Positions 59,256-64,000 of a stretch of DNA of 64,000 nucleotides are shown piece by piece. Origin of the DNA: Variovorax sp. PBL-E5 (GTDB taxonomy: Bacteria; Pseudomonadota; Gammaproteobacteria; Burkholderiales; Burkholderiaceae_C). The translations under genes were made by a program, and so were the position numbers. Each line of letters begins with the position of its first letter. Within the stretch, counting starts at the first letter, position 1. The stretch lies in assembly GCF_901827185.1 (NCBI RefSeq), contig NZ_LR594671.1, forward strand, positions 1,116,001 through 1,180,000, given 5' to 3'. The notes beneath the pieces are model-generated. The model was not told the origin of the DNA. It saw only the letters and a program-made list of their open reading frames with translations, and did not search any database.

Positions 59256-59881
59256 ACACCCCTACGGCACCCGAAGCAGTCGTCGCGACCGGCGCGCGCA
59301 CGGCCGCCGTCACGCGCAACACCGCCGAGACGAAGATCACCGTCCACGTCGACCTCGACGGCACCGGCCGCTCGAAGCTGTCGACGGGCATCGGCTTCTT
59401 CGACCACATGCTCGACCAGATCGCCCGCCACGGCCTGATCGACCTCGACATCGACTGCCAGGGCGACCTGCACATCGACGGCCACCACACGGTGGAAGAC
59501 GTCGGCATCACGCTGGGCCAGGCGGTCGCGAAGGCCGTCGGCGACAAGAAGGGCATCCGCCGCTACGGCCATGCCTACGTGCCGCTCGACGAGGCGCTGA
59601 GCCGTGTCGTGATCGACTTCTCCGGCCGTCCCGGACTGGTGATGGACGTGCCGTTCACCAGCGGCATGATCGGCAGCTTCGACACCCAGCTCACCTACGA
59701 ATTCTTCCAGGGCTTCGCCAACCACGCCTTCGTCACGCTGCACATCGACAACCTCAAGGGCGTCAATGCGCACCACCAGTGCGAAACCGTGTTCAAGGCC
59801 TTCGCGCGCGCCCTGCGTGCCGCGCTCGAACTCGACCCGCGCTCGGCGGGCGTCATTCCTTCGACCAAGGGTTCGCTCTGA
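59252..59881 (+). CDS. hisB: Imidazoleglycerol-phosphate dehydratase
   Basis: Monofunctional HisB of 209 residues; the phosphatase domain of enteric HisB is absent. Duplicated Mn-binding motifs are [13 protein letters not shown] and [11 protein letters not shown] in the first half and [11 protein letters not shown] and [13 protein letters not shown] in the second. It starts in the hisC stop, and its own stop coincides with the probable CTG start of hisH. Confidence 0.98.
   Translation: MNTPTAPEAVVATGARTAAVTRNTAETKITVHVDLDGTGRSKLSTGIGFFDHMLDQIARHGLIDLDIDCQGDLHIDGHHTVEDVGITLGQAVAKAVGDKKGIRRYGHAYVPLDEALSRVVIDFSGRPGLVMDVPFTSGMIGSFDTQLTYEFFQGFANHAFVTLHIDNLKGVNAHHQCETVFKAFARALRAALELDPRSAGVIPSTKGSL
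59867..59870 (+). promoter_or_regulatory. Shine-Dalgarno site supporting a CTG start for hisH
   Basis: AAGG ends 7 nt before CTG at 59878-59880. No ATG, GTG or TTG lies in frame between hisB and residue 14 of HisH, so this site and the CTGA overlap with the hisB stop together mark the start. Confidence 0.5.
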
Positions 59882-60531
59882 GCAAAAGCAACACAGTCGC
59901 TGTCGTCGACTACGGGATGGGCAACCTGCGTTCGGTGTCGCAGGCGGTCCGGCACGCGGCCGACCAGGTCGGGGTGGAGGTGTTCGTCACTTCCGATCCG
60001 GCGGTGGTGCGGCGCGCCTCGCGCGTCGTGCTGCCGGGCCAGGGCGCGATGCCCGACTGCATGCGCGAGCTGCGCGATTCCGGCCTGCAGGAATCGGTGC
60101 TCGAGGCGGCCGCCGGCAAGCCGCTCTTCGGCGTTTGCGTCGGCATGCAGATGCTGCTCACGCACAGCGACGAGGGGCCGACCGATGGCCTCGGCCTGAT
60201 TCCCGGCGAGGTGCGCAAGTTCGAACTCGCCGGACGCGTGCAGCCCGACGGCAGCCGCTACAAGGTGCCGCAGATGGGCTGGAACCAGGTCCGCCAGGCG
60301 CAGCCGCATCCGGTCTGGGCGGGTGTGCCCGACCTGGCGTATTTCTATTTCGTTCACAGCTTCTATGCGAAGCCGGCCGACGCCCGCCACAGTGTGGGCG
60401 AAGCCGATTACGGTGCGCCGTTCACAGCCGCGATCGCACGCGATAATATTTTCGCGACCCAGTTCCACCCCGAAAAGAGCGCGGACCATGGGTTGCAGCT
60501 TTATCGAAACTTCCTCCACTGGAATCCCTAG
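59878..60531 (+). CDS. hisH: Imidazole glycerol phosphate synthase glutaminase subunit
   Basis: Class I glutaminase feeding ammonia to HisF, 217 residues. [12 protein letters not shown] begins the domain. The nucleophile is Cys87 in FGVCVGMQM, and the catalytic His-Glu pair is in QFHPEKS near the end. The conserved reading frame extends upstream of the first ATG (59914, inside the conserved YGMGN motif), and the only start at the right place is CTG 59878, overlapping the hisB stop. The non-canonical start may lower HisH output or mislead gene callers. Confidence 0.93.
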   Translation: MSKSNTVAVVDYGMGNLRSVSQAVRHAADQVGVEVFVTSDPAVVRRASRVVLPGQGAMPDCMRELRDSGLQESVLEAAAGKPLFGVCVGMQMLLTHSDEGPTDGLGLIPGEVRKFELAGRVQPDGSRYKVPQMGWNQVRQAQPHPVWAGVPDLAYFYFVHSFYAKPADARHSVGEADYGAPFTAAIARDNIFATQFHPEKSADHGLQLYRNFLHWNP

Positions 60532-60555
60532 ACCACCCCTTCGGGTCGCCTTGCC

Positions 60556-61299
60556 ATGCTGTTGATTCCCGCCATCGATCTCAAAGACGGCCACTGCGTT
60601 CGCCTGAAACAGGGCGACATGGACCAGTCCACCACCTTCAGCGAAGACCCGGCCGCCATGGCGCGCCGCTGGCTCGAGGCCGGCGCCCGGCGCCTGCATC
60701 TGGTCGACTTGAACGGTGCCTTCGCCGGCAAGCCGCAGAACCATGCGGCGATCAAGGCGATCCTGCGCGAAGTCGGCGACGACATCCCGGTGCAACTGGG
60801 CGGCGGCATTCGCGACCTGGACACCATCGAGCGCTACATCGACGACGGCCTGCGCTACGTCATCATCGGCACCGCCGCGGTCAAGAATCCCGGCTTCCTG
60901 AAGGACGCCTGCAGCGCCTTCGGCGGCCACATCATCGTCGGCCTCGACGCCAAGGACGGCAAGGTCGCCACCGACGGCTGGAGCAAGCTGACCGGGCACG
61001 AAGTGGCCGATCTCGGCAAGAAGTTCGAGGACTATGGCGTCGAGTCGATCATCTACACCGACATCGGCCGCGACGGCATGCTCTCGGGCATCAACATCGA
61101 GGCCACCGTGCGGCTGGCCCAGGCGCTCACGATTCCGGTGATCGCGTCGGGCGGCCTCTCGAACATGGCCGACATCGACAAGCTCTGCGCGGTCGAGTCG
61201 GACGGCATCGAGGGCGTGATCTGCGGGCGTGCGATCTACTCGGGCGATCTCGATTTCGCGGCCGCCCAAGCCCGCGCCGACGAACTCGCCGAACAATAG
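60556..61299 (+). CDS. hisA: ProFAR isomerase (phosphoribosylformimino-AICAR-phosphate isomerase)
   Basis: A TIM-barrel isomerase of the histidine pathway, 247 residues. [16 protein letters not shown] starts the barrel with the catalytic Asp, [14 protein letters not shown] and [10 protein letters not shown] are phosphate-binding loops, and [12 protein letters not shown] carries the second Asp. It ends the visible his operon: the next gene is convergent, and hisF is not found in the remaining 2.7 kb. Confidence 0.98.
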   Translation: MLLIPAIDLKDGHCVRLKQGDMDQSTTFSEDPAAMARRWLEAGARRLHLVDLNGAFAGKPQNHAAIKAILREVGDDIPVQLGGGIRDLDTIERYIDDGLRYVIIGTAAVKNPGFLKDACSAFGGHIIVGLDAKDGKVATDGWSKLTGHEVADLGKKFEDYGVESIIYTDIGRDGMLSGINIEATVRLAQALTIPVIASGGLSNMADIDKLCAVESDGIEGVICGRAIYSGDLDFAAAQARADELAEQ

Positions 61300-61423
61300 G
61301 CTCGCCCCCAGGCTGCGCGCACTTCGTGTCGCTTCGCCAACCCCCTGTCGGGGGCAACACCGGCGGCCCGGCAAAGGCGGCTCCGCGGTGTTCCTGGCTT
61401 GGGCTCCCTGCGCCGCGGCCGTG
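61300..61423. repeat. Intergenic repeat region between hisA and the convergent binding-protein gene, holding repeat copy B
   Basis: The whole 124-bp gap looks like repeat DNA. Its core at 61364-61397 matches 48389-48422 at 29 of 34 positions. A CCCCC-TGTC-GGGGG hairpin lies at 61341-61354. Both copies lie just after a gene's 3' end. Resemblance to repeats common in Comamonadaceae genomes is from memory and not verified. Confidence 0.6.
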
Positions 61424-62362
61424 CTACTCCGCCTTTACGGCCATCGTCTGGATGATGGTTTCTAGCTGCGGGCTCATCGGCAAATCCAGGCTCGTGCCCG
61501 AAGGCAGCTTGCGCAGGAACCAGCGCTTGTACTGGCGCTCGATCTCGCCCTGCTCGGCGAGGTCATGGAAGGTGTCGTTCACCACCTTGGCCAGCTGCGG
61601 ATCGTCCTTGCGGTACATCACGCCATAGGGGTCGTACGAGAGGAAATCTCCGACCACCTGGTAGTCGGAGTTGCCCTGCGCCGCGCTCTTGTCCTGCGCG
61701 ATGAAGCCGTACAGCAGCACGTCGTCGGTCGCGAAGGCATCGGCCTTGCCGGCCTTCACCAGCGCGAACGAATCGGCATGATCGCGCGACACCACGATGT
61801 TCAGGCCCAGCTTGAAGCGCGCCGACAGGTCGCGCATCGTCTTCTCGTTGGTGGTGCCGCTGGTGACGGCCACCGTCTTGCCTGCAAGGTCGGCGTACGA
61901 GCGCACCGGCGAGCCCTTGCGCACCAGCAGCTTGGTGCCCGAGACGAACATCGTCGGCGAGAAGCTCACCCGCTTCTGCCGCTCGAGGTTGCTGGTGGTC
62001 GAGCCGCACTCCAGATCGACCTGCCCCTTGACGACGGCGTCGATGCGCGACTCGGAGGTCACCGGCACCCACTGGATGGCGAGCGTCCTGTGCACCGCGT
62101 CGCCCAGCGCCTCGACCAGCGCCTTGCACAGCTCGATCGAATAGCCGATGGGCTCGTTGCGTGCGGACAGGTAGGAAAAGGGAATCGACGATTCGCGGTA
62201 GCCGATGGCGACCGCGCCGGCTTCGCGCACCTTGGCCAGCGTGCCGGTCAGTGCGGCCGGCGCCGCCGGCGTGGCGTCGGTCTGGGCCAGCGCAGACTGC
62301 GGCAGGCCGAGCAGCCCCGTCAGCAGCACGGTTGCCATCGACAGCTTGCGGATCAGCCTCAT
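61424..62362 (-). CDS. Amino-acid ABC-type substrate-binding protein, GltI-like (glutamate/aspartate)
   Basis: A periplasmic binding protein of 312 residues. The signal peptide is near 1-25 (cleavage at ALA-QTD). It resembles E. coli GltI: GYRESSIPFSY, DLECGSTTSNLERQKRV with a conserved Cys, TVAVTSGTTNEKT and DHADSFALVKAGKADAF. ATG 62362 is chosen; ATG 62380 is also in frame but has no RBS. It lies 10 nt after the dctA stop, so it is probably co-transcribed with dctA. No ABC permease or ATPase genes accompany it. Confidence 0.9.
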   Translation of the reverse strand: MRLIRKLSMATVLLTGLLGLPQSALAQTDATPAAPAALTGTLAKVREAGAVAIGYRESSIPFSYLSARNEPIGYSIELCKALVEALGDAVHRTLAIQWVPVTSESRIDAVVKGQVDLECGSTTSNLERQKRVSFSPTMFVSGTKLLVRKGSPVRSYADLAGKTVAVTSGTTNEKTMRDLSARFKLGLNIVVSRDHADSFALVKAGKADAFATDDVLLYGFIAQDKSAAQGNSDYQVVGDFLSYDPYGVMYRKDDPQLAKVVNDTFHDLAEQGEIERQYKRWFLRKLPSGTSLDLPMSPQLETIIQTMAVKAE

Positions 62363-62372
62363 GGTGCACATC

Positions 62373-63680
62373 TCAAGCATGTACAGGGTGGGCCAGCGTG
62401 GCGGAACTTTCGGCGTCCAGCGTGCGCGCGTTCGCATCGGCATCGCTCTCCGACATCAGTTCGCCCTCCCACTTGGCGACCACCGCCGCGGCGATGGAAT
62501 TGCCCACCGCATTGGTGGCCGAGCGGCCCATGTCGAGAAAGGTGTCGACGCCGAGGATCAGCAACAGACCGGCTTCGGGGATGTTGAACTGGTTCAGCGT
62601 CGCGGCGATCACCACCAGCGAGGCGCGCGGCACGCCGGCCATGCCCTTGGAGGTGAGCATCAGGATCAGCAGCATCGTGATCTGGGTGCCGATCGGCAGA
62701 TGGATGTCGTAGGCCTGGGCAATGAAGAGCACCGCGAAGGTGCAGTACATCATCGAGCCGTCCAGGTTGAAGGAATAGCCCATCGGCATCACGAAGCTGG
62801 AGATCTTGCGCTTGACGCCGAAGCGGTCGAGCGCGTCGAGGATCTTGGGATAGGCCGCCTCCGAACTCGCGGTCGCGAAGGACAGCAGGAAAGCCTCCTT
62901 GATGAGCACCAGCAGCTTGAGCACGCGCGGGCCGAGGAACACGAAGCCCGCGAAGGTCAGAACGCCCCACAGCAGGAACAGGCCGATGTAGAAATCGCCC
63001 ATGAAGACCGCGAACTTGAGCAGGATGCCCAGGCCGTTCACGGCCACGGTGGCGGCCATCGCGGCCATCACGGCCAGCGGCGCCAGCTTCATGACGTAGC
63101 CGGTGATCTTGAGCATCGCGTGCGAGAGTTCGTCGATCGCGTTGATCAGCGTGCGGGCCTTTTCCCCGAGTGCGGCCAGCGCGACGCCGAAGAACATCGA
63201 GAACACGACGATCTGCAGGATCTCGTTGTTGGTCATGGCCTCGGCGAAGGATTTCGGCACCATGTGGGCGACGAAGTCCTTCAGCGTGAACTTCGAGGTC
63301 GCGAGGTTGGCGGAAGCGCCGATGTCCGGCAGCGGCAGGCCCAGGTTGTGGCCCGGCTGCAGCAGGTTGGCCATGATCAGGCCCAGGATCAGCGAGATCA
63401 GCGAGGCCGTCACGAACCAGCCGAGCGACTTGCCGAACACCCGGCCGACGGAAGCGGCATCGCCCATGTGCGCGATGCCGACCACCAGCGTCGAGAACAC
63501 CAACGGCCCGATCAGCATCTTGATGAGCCGCAGGAAGACGTCCGACATGATCGAGATGTAGCCCGCGATCTCGGTCGCCGTCTTCTTGTCCGGGAAGTTG
63601 AGGAAGACCATGTAGCCGAGCACGATGCCGATCACCATCGCGATCAGGATCCATGCCGCTGGCGGCAGTTTCTTTGTCAT
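62373..63680 (-). CDS. dctA: C4-dicarboxylate transporter DctA
   Basis: A cation-coupled DAACS-family symporter for succinate, fumarate, malate and aspartate, 435 residues, eight transmembrane helices plus two re-entrant loops. SFATASSEAAYPKIL is the serine-rich HP1 loop, MGYSFNLDGSMMYCT carries the NxDG cation/substrate site, and GVDTFLDMGRSATNAVGN is the TM8 substrate-binding region. ATG 63680 is preceded by AAAGGGG. A sigma-54 promoter match lies upstream, as expected of DctB/DctD control. Confidence 0.97.
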   Translation of the reverse strand: MTKKLPPAAWILIAMVIGIVLGYMVFLNFPDKKTATEIAGYISIMSDVFLRLIKMLIGPLVFSTLVVGIAHMGDAASVGRVFGKSLGWFVTASLISLILGLIMANLLQPGHNLGLPLPDIGASANLATSKFTLKDFVAHMVPKSFAEAMTNNEILQIVVFSMFFGVALAALGEKARTLINAIDELSHAMLKITGYVMKLAPLAVMAAMAATVAVNGLGILLKFAVFMGDFYIGLFLLWGVLTFAGFVFLGPRVLKLLVLIKEAFLLSFATASSEAAYPKILDALDRFGVKRKISSFVMPMGYSFNLDGSMMYCTFAVLFIAQAYDIHLPIGTQITMLLILMLTSKGMAGVPRASLVVIAATLNQFNIPEAGLLLILGVDTFLDMGRSATNAVGNSIAAAVVAKWEGELMSESDADANARTLDAESSATLAHPVHA

Positions 63681-63770
63681 GAGAGCCCCTTTGTCGAATG
63701 AGTTCTGGAGATGTCGTTCCCTCACCGCCGGCCCGCGCGCGCCGCGGATCCCTGCTGGGGAGTGATTTCA

Positions 63771-63786
63771 TGCCAAATCCGTGCCT
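63771..63786 (-). promoter_or_regulatory. Sigma-54 (RpoN) promoter candidate for dctA
   Basis: Read on the minus strand, AGGCACGGATTTGGCA matches TGGCACG-N4-TTGCA at 10 of 12 informative positions, with the invariant GG and GC in correct spacing. Transcription would begin near 63760, giving an 80-nt leader. dctA is a classic RpoN/DctD-dependent gene in other proteobacteria. Confidence 0.65.
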
Positions 63787-63809
63787 GCCGCAATGGCGAT
63801 CCGGGCTGC

Positions 63810-63838
63810 GGCCATGCCGTGTCGGCCTGGGGCCATGC
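63810..63838. promoter_or_regulatory. Two GGCCATGC direct repeats, candidate activator sites
   Basis: GGCCATGC occurs at 63810-63817 and again at 63831-63838, 21 bp apart, which is two helical turns. They lie 24-67 bp upstream of the dctA sigma-54 element, where an enhancer protein such as DctD could bind, and also just before the mutarotase promoter. Confidence 0.3.
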
Positions 63839-63848
63839 GGCTGAAACC

Positions 63849-63854
63849 TAGAAT
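63849..63854 (+). promoter_or_regulatory. Candidate -10 hexamer for the mutarotase gene
   Basis: TAGAAT lies 6 bp before the ATG at 63861, so the transcript would be leaderless or nearly so. The -35 region is not convincing. Confidence 0.3.
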
Positions 63855-63860
63855 CGGGTC

Positions 63861-64000
63861 ATGTCCGTCCAAGCCCTTGTCTTTCGTGGCCAGCCTGCGC
63901 TGCAAGTCACCCTGCCTGCGGGCGACTGCTGCACGGTGGCCCTGCATGGCGCCCACGTGCTGTCGTGGGTCACGGCCGATGGCGTCGAGCGCATCTACCT
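63861..64000 (+). CDS. D-hexose-6-phosphate mutarotase (YeaD-like), N-terminal 46 residues
   Basis: The frame is open from ATG 63861 to the window end. The visible protein starts MSVQALVFRGQPALQV, and the HGAHVLSWVTADGVERIYL segment is the typical N-terminal strand pair of glucose-6-phosphate 1-epimerase/aldose 1-epimerase-like proteins. It is divergent from dctA. The catalytic His and Glu lie beyond the window. Confidence 0.75.
   Translation, partial: MSVQALVFRGQPALQVTLPAGDCCTVALHGAHVLSWVTADGVERIY

Overview
The window is a dense, high-GC (by eye roughly two-thirds G+C) stretch of a betaproteobacterial chromosome. The family-typical gene orders (mrcA divergent from pilMNOPQ-aroK-aroB-dgt; lptM-lysA divergent from cyaY; mlaFEDACB-yadGH-ibaG-murA-hisGDCBHA; resB-ccsB system II cytochrome c maturation) and the protein sequences point to Burkholderiales, most likely Comamonadaceae and Variovorax-like. 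The genus is an inference. No rRNA, tRNA, prophage or CRISPR array was seen. No gene-free stretch exceeds 300 bases; the longest are about 260 bp (12205-12464) and 240 bp (30369-30608), both between divergent genes.

Layout. 1-4375: the end of an acyl-CoA synthetase followed by a branched-chain-type ABC importer in the order livG-livF-livH-livM, with no binding protein inside the window. 4470-8571: an AraC-type regulator, then two glutathione-transferase-family genes and a dihydrolipoamide-dehydrogenase-like flavoprotein joined by ATGA overlaps. 8591-15257: a quinohemoprotein (PQQ plus haem c) alcohol dehydrogenase and an aldehyde dehydrogenase on the minus strand, divergent from a TonB receptor that closely resembles E. 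coli PqqU/YncD (the PQQ importer), which abuts a phosphoribosyltransferase. 15258-20002: metK, two lipid A-type acyltransferases, an alpha/beta hydrolase and engB. 20073-26071: a dihaem cytochrome c4 with a clear terminator, resB-ccsB, and msrP-msrQ. 26087-30368: lysA, lptM, cyaY and mrcA.

30609-41235: pilMNOPQ, aroK, aroB, dgt, an MFS transporter, a DUF1415 protein and a METTL25-like methyltransferase, mostly translationally coupled. 41257-41958: a lone RAYT/IS200-like transposase gene followed by a hairpin and an AT-rich island that runs into the gltB promoter. 42133-48383: gltB-gltD. 48534-54524: the Mla phospholipid-transport operon (F, E, D, A, C, B), a YadGH-type ABC exporter and ibaG. 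54544-61299: murA and hisG-hisD-(Rap1a/Tai-like periplasmic protein)-hisC-hisB-hisH-hisA. hisF and hisI/E do not follow. 61424-63680: a GltI-like binding protein downstream of dctA on the minus strand, with a good sigma-54 promoter match before dctA. The window ends in the start of a hexose-6-phosphate mutarotase gene.

Most of the content is core metabolism and envelope biogenesis. The less ordinary parts are the PQQ-uptake/PQQ-dehydrogenase pairing, the GST-GST-flavoprotein operon, the extra secreted protein inside the his operon, a probable CTG start for hisH, a 34-nt dispersed intergenic repeat seen after both gltD and hisA, a tiny coupled ORF between mlaF and mlaE, and a terminator-like hairpin directly before mlaF.
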